Origin: Sphingomonadales bacterium
Lineage (GTDB): Bacteria > Pseudomonadota > Alphaproteobacteria > Sphingomonadales > Sphingomonadaceae
Reading direction: 5' to 3'
DNA: 64,000 nt
Assembly: GCA_016721875.1 (NCBI GenBank)
Contig: JADKHG010000002.1
Coordinates: 372,001-436,000 of the forward strand
Shown here: in pieces, positions 8,220 to 16,888 of the stretch
Layout: each line of letters opens with the position of its first letter
Numbering within the stretch: the stretch's first letter is position 1
Program-made: the position numbers and the translations under genes
The notes under the pieces: model-generated
The model's database searches: none
Seen by the model: the letters and a program-made list of their open reading frames with translations, nothing else
What the model was told of the DNA's origin: nothing

Positions 8220-10436
8220 TTAGACACCAAGATTGCGGAATGCCAGCTTGAACAGATAGGTGTTGCCGCGTTTCGCATCGCCAGTGGGCTGATAGTCGCG
8301 CCGCCATGTCACCGAAATTGACAGACAGTCGTCGTCATAAGCGACCCTGATGCGATGGCGGATTGGGTCGAAACCGTCGGAAATTGAGAGTGGATCTTCT
8401 CTGGCGTCGGTCAAGTCGACAATCGCTGACCCGAAAACCGACCAGTATCGCGCGACTTTCAGGCGCCCGGCAATCCGCATTTCCTCACGGTCGGCAAGGT
8501 CTTCGATCGAACCGCCGATATTACGATTCAGGCGCAAATAGCCGAGTTGAAGATAGGTCCCCGCGTTCCAATGGTGGCATCAACTTCGTTGCGGCGGATT
8601 GCGAAATTATCTTTGTCGAGGCGGAAACGGTGGGTGAATTTCACAAAATCGCGGAACCGGATATCGGTTCGGCCGACAATATCGGATATTTTGTCCGATA
8701 GTCCGGTGCCGTCTGGGAAAATCGTTGCCTGATTGGACAGGCGGTAGCTTTGCCCGATGTTGAAATCGATATTGAAATCTTTGGCCCGCAACGCCCAATC
8801 AAGGCCGTAGGTCAAACGCAGATTATTCTCGATCCGGTCATATCCCGGAAAGCGGTTGAGCGCGAACAGATTGCTGTCCTCGAGATCAACCGATCGGGCA
8901 TCTTCGTTTGGAACGTTCAGATTTGTAGTCGAGTGTGCGGCGACCAGTTGCATGCGCGGCGTCAACACTTGCGTGCCGCCAAAGGCTTTGCCGACCAATG
9001 GCCAGCGGATATCCGCCGCCGCCGCGGCAATCCCGCGTGCCTGCCAACCGCTGTCACCGCGATAGATGGCGGTTACCGTGCTGGCATTTTCGTCGCTGTG
9101 ATAAACGTCGCCACGACCCAACAATGTGAAGTTAACCTCTTGGCCCATCCCGGTTAGCTTACGCAAATCCCAGCGTGCTGAAGCAAAGGCGCGTTGCGTG
9201 TCTTGCCCGGCTGTGCGACCGATCACCAAACTGTTTGCCTGTAATTGAACCTTTCCGCCCAGGATCGGGTCAGTCAATCGAAGGCGATAATCCACTTCGG
9301 GCAACGCAACAGGTTGTAACCCCTGCCGGTCGCCGGTGCGCAGGGTCTGCACCCCCCAGCCGTTAAAGGCGAAATAGCTGTCTGCATCAATCCGTTCGAC
9401 ACCAAATGTGGAGCGCAACCGATCATCGCGGCTTATGTCATACCGGCGCAGAAATGTGCGGTCGGATGCTAGTCTGACCGATGCAAAGGCCCCCCATTCC
9501 GGCGTGAACTGAAAGCGGCCACTGCCTTCCAGATAGCCGCGAAAGGCGTCTGATCCGGTGGTTGTCCCGGTCGCCGTTGAAACCTTGTTCGAATAGGTCG
9601 CATATCCGGTAATCTGGAACGCGCCCTTGTCTTCAAAGGACCGGAATTGCGCATGTGCCATCGGTGCGACATTGCTGAAAAGATGCGCCGCAACATTCAG
9701 ATCGCGGTTCTGCCCCAGTCGCCAATAATAGCCTTGCTCGATTTCCACCCCGTTGTTGCGCGAGAAGCGCAGATTGGGAACGAGAAAGCCCGAACCCGCC
9801 TTGGTTTCGGCGGGGTGTGACAGTCCGGGTAAGGGAACCACAGGCAGGCCGAACAATTCGATCCGTGCGCCTTTATATTTGATGCGCTTCTTTTCCGGAT
9901 CGTAAATGACCTTGTTGGCCTTGACCTGCCAGCTGGGTTCCTTCGGGCAGCCATCCGGGCCTTCAACCTTGCAAGGCGTATAGGCGGCTTCGTTCAGTTC
10001 AGCCGCCATCGGTGCGCGTCCCGCTGTTAGCAGCAGGTCGACTACCGTCTTTCAATACCAGAAGCAGATTTTTGACAATGCCGTCTTTCAGCGTGTCGGT
10101 GACCTCGATGGAATCACCATAAGCGACATCACCACGCGGCCCCACTGACCGGATATTGCCATTGGCGGTTACTTGGCCGGTTATGCGATTCCAGACGATG
10201 GAATCGGCGCGCAGAATATATCCGTTGCGGCTGGCAACGACATTGCCCGTGGCGGTGACTGTATCAGATGCCTGATCATATTCGACTTCTTCGGCCGAAA
10301 AGGTGATCTGATCATCCAGAGCCGACGGCAGTTCTTCAGGAGTTTCCTGAGCATTGGCGACATTTTCGACCGACAATGAGGCGAGGATGCCAATTGTCAG
10401 GCGCAGCCAGAATCGAAGGGGAGCGGAAAATTCCAT
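8220..10436 (-). CDS. lptD: LPS-assembly outer membrane protein, two frameshifts
   Basis: LptD is the beta-barrel that inserts lipopolysaccharide into the outer leaflet. Three collinear fragments make one protein of about 738 residues: a signal peptide and OstA/LptA-like periplasmic domain (FSAEEVEYDQASDTVTATGN), the barrel with EAAYTPC and the paired CPKEPSW segment, and the C-terminal strands ending in LFKLAFRNLGV. The first junction (about 10002-10007) has one extra base; the second lies at a four-base run (8559-8562) with one base missing. After correction the reading is smooth (GTRTDG-AELNEAAY and TRGTYLQLGYLRLNRN). The start MEFSAPLRFW is preferred over one 30 bases upstream. It heads the lptD-surA-pdxA-rsmA operon. 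Confidence 0.93.
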
Positions 10437-10638
10437 GATATTGGCGCTCCCTTTATCGCCGCGCATTGCGATGGTCCAGCCCGCCTTGTGCCCGACCGGC
10501 CTTAACGTTCGGTGAGCGGAACGCTTTTTACAGCTTTTTTGTGCTTTTACCCACGCGTGGCTTTGGCCTATAGCGCCAGCATGTTGCCGCGCATCGACTT
10601 TGCGACGGCTTATTCAACCTGAAAGGTTTTACGCACCA
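10437..10638. promoter_or_regulatory. Divergent promoter region between lptD and pepA
   Basis: About 200 bases separate the divergent starts of lptD and pepA, so promoters in both directions are expected here. A perfect 10-base palindrome CCACGCGTGG sits at 10551-10560. TTTTAC before it and TATAGC after it are weak -35/-10 candidates for pepA. None of these is strong enough to assign a sigma factor or regulator. Confidence 0.25.
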
Positions 10639-12099
10639 ATGGATATCCGTTTTGCCAGCCAGCGCCCCGAGGATGCTGATGTTTTGGGATTTGTCCTTAC
10701 CAAATCGACATTCGAAACATTCGCATTCCCGCTCGAAAATCCAGAGGCAGCGCGCGAAACGGCCAAGCTGGCGCGCTTTGAAGGTGCTGCTGGGCAGAGC
10801 TTTCTGTATATTGCGTCCGAGCAAGGCCGCATGGTGCGCATCGTTTTGCTGGGTGTGGCAGAGGGCGACACAGCCGATTTTAGCAAGGCGGGCGGGGAAC
10901 TGCTTGCCAAGGTGCAAACCTGTGGTGCCAAGAAAATTATCCTCCACGCGGAAAATCTCTCCGGCAAGGCTGCGGCCGAAGTCGCTTTTGGTGCTGCACA
11001 GCGCAATTGGCGGATCGACAAATACCGGACCAAATTGGCGGAAACCGCGAAGCCTTCGGTCACAGAATTTGTCGTAGTCTGTGCCCCGGATGATGCTACC
11101 GCTGTTTGGCAGGGTCTCGAAGCGGTCGCCGCTGGCACTGCTTTAACAAAGGAATTGGTGAGCGAACCCGCCAACGTCATCTACCCTGAAAGCTTTGTTG
11201 AACGCTGCCTGCATCTGAAGGAACTGGGCGTAGAAATTACCGTGCTTGACGACAAGCAGATGACTGAACTCGGAATGGGCGCCTTGCTCGGCGTGGCGCA
11301 GGGCTCGGTTCGTCCAGCAAAGCTGCTTGTCATGAAGTGGGACGGCACTGCCGGTGCACAGGAAAAACCGGTGGTTTTCGTGGGCAAGGGTGTGACTTTT
11401 GATACCGGCGGCATATCGATCAAACCCGCAGCGGGCATGGAAGATATGAAGTGGGATATGGGTGGCGCCGGTGCGGTCGCTGGGACCATGAAGGCGTTGG
11501 CAGGGCGCAAGGCCAAAGCACATGTTGTCGGCATATGCGGGCTTGTTGAGAATATGCCCGATGGCAATGCGCAGCGTCCCGGTGACATTGTGACGTCCAT
11601 GTCGGGACAGACCATTGAAGTGATCAATACTGACGCAGAAGGTCGTCTTGTCTTGTGCGACGCACTGCACTGGGCGCAGGAGACCTATAAGCCCGATACT
11701 ATCATCGATCTGGCGACGCTGACCGGTGCGATCATCATTTCGCTGGGCAAAGAACATGCTGGGTTGTTTTCGAACAGTGATGAATTGTCCGACCAGCTGC
11801 TCGCAGCGGGCAAGGCCAGCGGCGACAAATTGTGGCGGATGCCGGTAGGACCGGCCTATGACAAATTGATCGACAGCCCGATTGCCGACATCAAAAATGT
11901 CGGTCCGCGTGATGCGGGCTCGATCACCGCCGCGCAGTTTCTCCAGCGATTCATCAAGGACGGCGTGAAATGGGCGCATCTGGACATTGCCGGCACGGTA
12001 TGGGCTGACAAGGACGGCCCGACCTGGGCGAAGGGTGCGACTGGCTATGGCGTGAAGCTGCTCGACCGCTTTGTCGCGGATAATTTTGAGGCGAAATAG
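10639..12099 (+). CDS. pepA: Leucyl aminopeptidase (M17)
   Basis: This cytosolic M17 aminopeptidase removes N-terminal residues from peptides using two metal ions. The C-terminal catalytic domain shows GKGVTFDTGGISIKP with metal-binding Lys and Asp, MKWDMGGAGAV, and the signature NTDAEGRLVL near residues 330-339, so the catalytic residues are intact. The protein is 486 residues from ATG 10639 (MDIRFASQRP). An in-frame ATG 39 bases upstream adds residues unlike the family. It is the first gene of a plus-strand run with a membrane protein and holC; pepA next to holC is a common proteobacterial pairing. Confidence 0.95.
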   Translation: MDIRFASQRPEDADVLGFVLTKSTFETFAFPLENPEAARETAKLARFEGAAGQSFLYIASEQGRMVRIVLLGVAEGDTADFSKAGGELLAKVQTCGAKKIILHAENLSGKAAAEVAFGAAQRNWRIDKYRTKLAETAKPSVTEFVVVCAPDDATAVWQGLEAVAAGTALTKELVSEPANVIYPESFVERCLHLKELGVEITVLDDKQMTELGMGALLGVAQGSVRPAKLLVMKWDGTAGAQEKPVVFVGKGVTFDTGGISIKPAAGMEDMKWDMGGAGAVAGTMKALAGRKAKAHVVGICGLVENMPDGNAQRPGDIVTSMSGQTIEVINTDAEGRLVLCDALHWAQETYKPDTIIDLATLTGAIIISLGKEHAGLFSNSDELSDQLLAAGKASGDKLWRMPVGPAYDKLIDSPIADIKNVGPRDAGSITAAQFLQRFIKDGVKWAHLDIAGTVWADKDGPTWAKGATGYGVKLLDRFVADNFEAK

Positions 12100-12105
12100 C
12101 GAGCT

Positions 12106-12487
12106 TTGCCAAACCTGCTTCGCCTATTGATCCGCATCGATTTGGCGGTTTGCGCACTGCTTGCATTGCCTTGGGTAAGCCAGAAAGTGCTTGGCGCAAT
12201 CGCCGCTTTCGATACGCTGGTAGGGCTTGAACGCGCGGAATTGGGAATTTCGGCAACGGGCTATTTCTTTGTGAATCTGGCGGACTTTTGGTGTGGCCTA
12301 TAATGCGATATTGCTGCAATCGACCGAACCGGTGCATCACCGGATCAACAATTATGCGCGGGTGGGCGTTATAATGCTGTTGATTGCTTATATGGCCTTC
12401 AATGCCTTGCCTGTGCTGTTCGGGATATTTGTGCGGACAGAGGTTTTGGGGCTCGTGGTCACGCACAACTGGTTGCGAAGGGCATAG
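12106..12487 (+). CDS. Small integral membrane protein, frameshifted
   Basis: Two overlapping frames (12106-12303 and 12293-12487) join into one hydrophobic protein of about 126 residues if one base of the GG at 12282-12283 is removed, reading FFVNLATFGVAYNAI across the junction. Three membrane segments are apparent, near the N terminus (LAVCALLALPW), in the middle (the junction region) and towards the C terminus (VGVIMLLIAYMAFNALPVLFGIF). It lies 6 bases after pepA and 2 bases before holC, so it is probably co-transcribed with both. No function can be assigned. Confidence 0.6.
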
Positions 12488-12489
12488 CG

Positions 12490-12927
12490 GTGCAGGTCGA
12501 TTTCTACCAGCTTACCCGCGATCCTGCAGAGCAAGTTTTGCGGGCGATTGCTCAAAAAATATTGAGTGACGGCGGGCGTTTGCTCGTGGTTAGCGAGGAC
12601 GACGGCCAGCTCGCCCGCATTTCAAAAGCGTTGTGGGATTTTAAGCCTGACAGTTTTCTCGCGCATGGCAAAGCTACCGAAGGGCAAGGTAACATCCAGC
12701 CTGTGCTTTTGTCGCATAGTGTTGATGCTGAAAATGATGCACGCATGATTGCCTTGGTCGATGGCCAATGGCGCGAAGAGGCGCTTGGCTTTGACCGTGC
12801 ATTTTACCTGTTTGCGCCGGACGCGACTGATAATGCCCGCGCGGCCTGGCGTGCACTTGGCAGCAAGGATGGTGTCGAAAGGCGCTATTGGAAGCAAGAT
12901 GGCGGCAAATGGCGGCAGGGGCCTTGA
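12490..12927 (+). CDS. holC: DNA polymerase III chi subunit
   Basis: HolC (chi) links the clamp-loader complex to single-strand DNA-binding protein during replication. The 145-residue protein has the family opening VDFYQLTRDPAEQVL, the middle KILSDGGRLLVVSEDDGQ segment and the LWDFKPDSFLAHG block, which covers the conserved W-x(4)-FLPH-like motif of chi proteins. The short C terminus ends in WKQDGGKWRQGP. Its position after pepA agrees with the usual neighbourhood. Confidence 0.9.
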   Translation: MQVDFYQLTRDPAEQVLRAIAQKILSDGGRLLVVSEDDGQLARISKALWDFKPDSFLAHGKATEGQGNIQPVLLSHSVDAENDARMIALVDGQWREEALGFDRAFYLFAPDATDNARAAWRALGSKDGVERRYWKQDGGKWRQGP

Positions 12928-12984
12928 CCCCGCTTGCGATGGCCGTAACTTGTGCGATGGGTCGTCGAGGATTTGGAGATCATA

Positions 12985-13491
12985 GTGAAATATTCAGGCA
13001 TTTTGATCGCAGCAATGGCGTTGGCGGCGTGCGGTCAATCCGAAAAGAAGACCACGATCACAACCGAAGATGGCAAGACCGTCACGATCAGCGCGAATGG
13101 AAACGATGCTGAAAACGGCACTGCCACAATCACCACCGATGATGGCGACAAGGTTACATTTGGATCGGGTCCGGCCTCTGGCAAAAACCTGCCATTGGGA
13201 ATTCCGGTCTATCCGGGCGCTGAAGTGAAGGGCAATATCACTGGTGCCGGCGGTGACGGCAAGGGCGGAGCAATGGTGATCATGACCACCAGCGATGCAC
13301 CAGACAAGGGTGCCGCCTTTTACAAAGCCGAAGCGGAAAAGCGCGGAATGACCAGCAAATCGAGTGAAACGATGATCGGAAATATGGCAAGCTTTTCCGC
13401 CGAAAATGACAAGGCGGAAAAACTGGTCGCCACGATCACGCCGGGAGAAGGAGGGCAAAGTCAGGTGATGCTGGTGATCGAGACCAAATAG
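12985..13491 (+). CDS. Putative lipoprotein with repetitive acidic/Thr segment
   Basis: The best start is GTG 12985, preceded by GGAG, giving a short lipoprotein signal that ends ALAAC with Cys16. The mature part begins with two similar stretches, TTITTEDGKTVTIS and TATITTDDGDKVTF, that look like a beta-strand repeat, followed by a region of about 100 residues (from LPLGIPVYPGAEVKG) that resembles lipoproteins of unknown function in sphingomonads. It probably sits in the inner leaflet of the outer membrane. No enzymatic motif is visible. An upstream ATG at 12952 would spoil the signal peptide. Confidence 0.75.
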   Translation: MKYSGILIAAMALAACGQSEKKTTITTEDGKTVTISANGNDAENGTATITTDDGDKVTFGSGPASGKNLPLGIPVYPGAEVKGNITGAGGDGKGGAMVIMTTSDAPDKGAAFYKAEAEKRGMTSKSSETMIGNMASFSAENDKAEKLVATITPGEGGQSQVMLVIETK

Positions 13492-13577
13492 CGCCGAGAC
13501 TTCCGCCCCCTTGCGCTCGCCGCTCAGCGAGGCTAGAGGCGCGCCCAACATTTCCCCCAAACAGATGGAGTTCTCCC

Positions 13578-14000
13578 ATGGCGGTTACCCGCACCTTTTC
13601 GATCATCAAGCCCGATGCCACCCGCCGCAACCTGACCGGTGCGGTCACCAAGATGCTGGAAGAAGCCGGCCTGCGCGTCGTTGCTTCAAAGCGAATCCAC
13701 ATGAGCCGCGAACAGGCTGAAGGCTTCTACGCCGTTCACAAGGAACGCCCCTTCTTTGGCGAACTGGTCGATTTCATGATCAGCGGCCCGGTTGTCGTGC
13801 AGGTTTTGGAAGGCGAAAACGCCATGCAGGCGAACCGCGACATCATGGGCGCTACCAACCCCAAGGACGCAGCCCCCGGCACGATCCGCGCGGAACTGGC
13901 TGAAAGCATCGAAGCCAATAGCGTGCACGGTTCGGACAGCGACGAAAATGCAGCGATCGAAATCGCCTATTTCTTCAAGCCCGAAGAAATCGTCGGCTGA
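13578..14000 (+). CDS. ndk: Nucleoside diphosphate kinase
   Basis: Ndk transfers the gamma-phosphate of ATP to other nucleoside diphosphates through a phosphohistidine. The 140-residue length is typical of the bacterial enzyme, and the catalytic His117 lies in the signature NSVHGSDS. The opening ERTFSII-like segment (VTRTFSIIKPDAT) is conserved. A ribosome binding site (GGAG) precedes the ATG, and a strong terminator follows 26 bases after the stop. Confidence 0.98.
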   Translation: MAVTRTFSIIKPDATRRNLTGAVTKMLEEAGLRVVASKRIHMSREQAEGFYAVHKERPFFGELVDFMISGPVVVQVLEGENAMQANRDIMGATNPKDAAPGTIRAELAESIEANSVHGSDSDENAAIEIAYFFKPEEIVG

Positions 14001-14025
14001 TTTATTCGGCAATCGAACAGAAAAG

Positions 14026-14055
14026 GGCCGCCTGAGCAATCGGGCGGCCTTTTTT
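14026..14055 (+). terminator. Rho-independent terminator after ndk
   Basis: A perfect 7-bp stem GGCCGCC/GGCGGCC (14026-14032 and 14043-14049) encloses a 10-base loop and is followed by six T (14050-14055). Confidence 0.9.
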
Positions 14056-14115
14056 CGTCAGGGGGCTGGATTTGTGCTGCGGGGCCCCTAACAATGCCGG
14101 ACAAGGAGAAGTTAG

Positions 14116-14367
14116 ATGCGCGGAATGGGTGAGGGCGGCGAAGACTGTCCGTTTGAATTCAACTTTGACGAAACCAGCTTCAAACCCGGCGATGTTGTCA
14201 GCTATCGCGTAACCGGCGGCCTTGCCGACTGGCCTTTTGTCGGCACTTTGGTCGAGGTGCATGGCGACTATGTGATCATTGAGGGCGACCCACAGCGTCC
14301 GGAAGTGCTGTATCGCGGGACGCGCGAAAGCCGTCCGGTTGTTGACGAATCGGAAATTCAAGCCTGA
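14116..14367 (+). CDS. Small conserved hypothetical protein, intact paralogue
   Basis: This 83-residue acidic protein has no signal peptide. Its core, PGDVVSYRVTGGLADWPFVGTL, followed by VEVHGDYVIIEGD and LYRGTRESRPVV, looks like a small beta-barrel (KOW/SH3-like), but I cannot name the family. An AGGAG box precedes the ATG. A damaged second copy of the same sequence lies about 1.3 kb downstream (15365-15606), which shows the region was duplicated. Function is unknown. Confidence 0.75.
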   Translation: MRGMGEGGEDCPFEFNFDETSFKPGDVVSYRVTGGLADWPFVGTLVEVHGDYVIIEGDPQRPEVLYRGTRESRPVVDESEIQA

Positions 14368-14495
14368 TTGCTTAGGTCGGCGCGGCCATCGCAATGCCAG
14401 TTGGCGTTGGTGGTAAACGATGACGAACAGACTGTCGAACTAAAGAATTCGCTGCGGCTGCGGTTGCATCCGGGGAATGATGGGTTGTTGGCGGG

Positions 14496-15158
14496 TTAAG
14501 TCTCAATCCCCGGCAATGAAAAAGCTGATGACCCAGCCTTTTCCTTTTTCTCGAAACCGATGCGGTAATCCAGGTCACCGCGCAGATAATCGTTGCGGAT
14601 GAAGCCGGTTTTGCCGTCGGCATCCTTGACCTTGGTCCATTTCTGGTCGGCGCTTTGCTCCAGCGTGGTCACCACTTCCCAATTGATCTTGCGCAGCGAG
14701 GCGCTGGAGGTGTTGGGTTGCGAACGAAAATTGACGGCGGGGCCAAGAACCAGTGCCGATCCACCGGGGCTTTGCGCGCCGGTATCTTGACCAAAGAAGT
14801 GCGGCATTGTGGGATTGTCGGGCCCTTGCGCAAAGCATCCCAGTCGCACGATCTGGTCAAGCTCCACCCAGATGGGCGAGGCCTTACCGGTTTCCAGCTT
14901 CCAGTTTTTGGCGAAAGCCTCCTTGGTCGCGGGTTCGCCGCCAAAGTTCCAGCTGATCGCAGGCGAAACCATCGCCAGCAAAGCCTTGGCGTCGCGGCGC
15001 TTGACGATGTCCTCAAATTTTTGCCGCAGGTCGAAATAGCCGTCCATCGACAGGCAATCGTCCTTGGGTGGGAATTGCTTTGCAGGTGCTGCATAGGCGG
15101 CGGTGCCGATACCGAGTGCGAGACAGGCAAGGGTGGCAGAGCGGATGAAGTGCGGCAT
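14496..15158 (-). CDS. Exported SH3-domain protein
   Basis: The 220-residue protein has a signal peptide (SATLACLALGIGTAAYA) and probably acts in the periplasm. The first half (DDCLSMDGYFDLRQKFEDIVKRRDAKALLAMVSP) is helical and resembles a SnoaL-like or DUF4440-like region only weakly. The second half, from ALVLGPAVNFRSQPN through KTGFIRNDYLRG, is a bacterial SH3 domain of the kind that binds peptidoglycan or proteins. No catalytic residues are recognisable. It is monocistronic, convergent with the small gene ending at 14367. Confidence 0.8.
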   Translation of the reverse strand: MPHFIRSATLACLALGIGTAAYAAPAKQFPPKDDCLSMDGYFDLRQKFEDIVKRRDAKALLAMVSPAISWNFGGEPATKEAFAKNWKLETGKASPIWVELDQIVRLGCFAQGPDNPTMPHFFGQDTGAQSPGGSALVLGPAVNFRSQPNTSSASLRKINWEVVTTLEQSADQKWTKVKDADGKTGFIRNDYLRGDLDYRIGFEKKEKAGSSAFSLPGIET

Positions 15159-15364
15159 GATTATTTCCCCTTTGTGTAGACAGTTTTTCCTAAAAACGGG
15201 GGTTTGGCAAGAGCATTGGCAGAGGCTTTACATTCGGCTGTTCGGCCAGTTTCCCCTCTCCAGTGGGAGTGGGACGCGCAAACTTGGCAGCTTGCTGTCT
15301 AGCTGTAGCTGGGTGAGGGGTTCCGCCCCACCAGCAAAGTATATTCTCTCGCTGAGGAGGCTTA

Positions 15365-15606
15365 CAATGGTCGGCAGGGGGAGGGAACGAGGGCTGCCTG
15401 TTGGCATTTAAATTAGACCCTGATACAATCAAGGTCGGCGATACTGTCAGCTACCGTGTGACCGGTAGCCGAGCCGACTTCCTCTTCTCTGGATGTGCAT
15501 GACGTTTATGTGGGCATCTTACCCGGTAAAAGTGAACCCGACGTACGATATCACGGAACAAGGGAGAGCAGGCCGGTTGTGAATGCTGGGGAGATCGCAG
15601 TTAAGC
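15365..15606 (+). pseudogene. Decayed paralogue of the 14116-14367 gene
   Basis: Translation of this stretch matches the small protein at 14116: KVGDTVSYRVTGSRADFLF corresponds to PGDVVSYRVTGGLADWPF, and YHGTRESRPVVNAGEI corresponds to YRGTRESRPVVDESEI. Between the halves about 14 bases covering GTLVE are missing, so the frame stops (TGA) and resumes in another frame. The 5' end lacks a good start codon in frame with the first half, although an ATG in another frame (15367) aligns with the paralogue's start. Unlike the other frameshifts here, this is a real deletion and not a homopolymer slip. The rest of the 15159-15641 interval holds no other gene that I can see. Confidence 0.7.
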
Positions 15607-15641
15607 GGCGATTGGATCCCCTTTGGGAGAGGCAACCAAAA

Positions 15642-15938
15642 TCACCCTGCTGTTTTTATGACCGTCGTATATAGGCCGTTGTCAAAGAATGTGTCTCCAA
15701 ACTGCCATACGTTTTTCAGGCCGTCTAAGGGAGCAAGATAAAATTCCAAATCTTGCTCTTCATCGACAGACTGTCTCAACAGTTCAGCAATAACTGTCGA
15801 AACTTTTGGTATGAACTTTTCGTTCCTCAGGTTGTCAATCCACCAACTGACCGCATCGGTTTCCGAAGCGGCTAGTGTTTGGCAAACATATGTACCACCC
15901 GCATACTCACAGACAAAAGTGAACAGCGAAACTGCCAT
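15642..15938 (-). CDS. Hypothetical protein coupled to purN
   Basis: This 98-residue protein starts at an ATG that overlaps the purN stop by one base (TGATG), so it is probably translated with purN. The N terminus (MAVSLFTFVCEYAGGTYVCQ) and a DxAVSWWIDNL segment suggest a small alpha/beta protein with two conserved-looking Cys (10 and 19), but I do not recognise the family. No signal peptide or enzymatic motif is evident. A longer start 60 bases upstream lies within purN and is unlikely. Confidence 0.6.
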   Translation of the reverse strand: MAVSLFTFVCEYAGGTYVCQTLAASETDAVSWWIDNLRNEKFIPKVSTVIAELLRQSVDEEQDLEFYLAPLDGLKNVWQFGDTFFDNGLYTTVIKTAG

Positions 15939-16888
15939 CAAAACTCCCCAACCACATCCGTCATCGCCGTCAGTTTCTTTGGTGCAACCGCGCGCCAACT
16001 GCGCGATAGCCAGTCGGAAATATTGTCCCAGTCATTGTCGCCCAGGTCGAGCCGCATTGCGATCCAGCCGTCGCCGAAATAGGCGGGGCGATAATATCGG
16101 TCTTCGTCGTTTTCAATCAGCATTGCCTGTTCTTCCACACCGCTGATTTTGACCAGCAAGGCGAGCTTTCCATCACCGTGATGATCGCGGCTGATATAGG
16201 CGAATTTCTTGCCCTTGATGATGCCGAAGCAGGGCATGCCGTGGCTGACCACCTCGTCGGCTTCGGGCAGGGCCAGCGCGCGTTCGCGGACCTGGTCGAT
16301 CAGATGTTCGGGTGATTGCTCGCGCGCAACATAGTCAGCTAACACGCGCGAATAGAGCTGGTGTTCGGCAATCAGCACACGCGCGGCTAGGGTCTCGGGC
16401 GTGTCGCCGGGCAGGATCGCGACCGGCGTTTGGCCAAGGATCGGGCCGTCGTCCAGTTCTGCGGTTACCAGATGCACGCTGCACCCGCCATGCGCATCGC
16501 CCGCCTCCAATGCGCGTTCGTGGGTGTGCAGGCCCTTATATTTGGGCAGCAGGCTGGGATGGATGTTGAGCATCCGGCCCTCCCATTGGCTGACAAACTC
16601 GCTCGACAGGATGCGCATATAGCCCGCGAGTGCGACAAACTGCGCTCCTGCGGCGACGATGGCGTCGTGCATGATTTCGTCATGCACCTCTCGGCTCAGC
16701 CCCTTATGGGGGCGGACGAAGGTCGGGATGCCTTCGGAGGTGGCCAGCCTCAGTCCCGCGGCGTCAGGGTTGTTGCTGGCGACCAGCACAATTTCATAAG
16801 GGCAATCTGCTGCCTTCGCCGCATAGAGCAAAGCGGCCATATTGGTTCCGCTGCCGGAGATCAAAACGGCGACGCGCGCCCTAGCCAT
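15938..16888 (-). CDS. purN: Phosphoribosylglycinamide formyltransferase fused to a YjbR-like domain
   Basis: PurN formylates GAR with 10-formyltetrahydrofolate in purine synthesis. The enzyme domain (about residues 1-190) has RVAVLISGSGTNM at its start and the catalytic stretch NIHPSLLPKYKGLHTHERAL with Asn and His, plus the conserved DGPILGQ region. A second domain of about 120 residues (from SPEHLIDQVRERALALPEADE to the end) resembles the MmcQ/YjbR fold, with the typical GKKFAYI and DGKLALLVK strands and a C-terminal LSRSWRAVAPKKL. Stand-alone PurN is about 200 residues; this protein is 316. The ATG (16888) overlaps the purM end by 8 bases. Confidence 0.9.
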   Translation of the reverse strand: MARARVAVLISGSGTNMAALLYAAKAADCPYEIVLVASNNPDAAGLRLATSEGIPTFVRPHKGLSREVHDEIMHDAIVAAGAQFVALAGYMRILSSEFVSQWEGRMLNIHPSLLPKYKGLHTHERALEAGDAHGGCSVHLVTAELDDGPILGQTPVAILPGDTPETLAARVLIAEHQLYSRVLADYVAREQSPEHLIDQVRERALALPEADEVVSHGMPCFGIIKGKKFAYISRDHHGDGKLALLVKISGVEEQAMLIENDEDRYYRPAYFGDGWIAMRLDLGDNDWDNISDWLSRSWRAVAPKKLTAMTDVVGEF

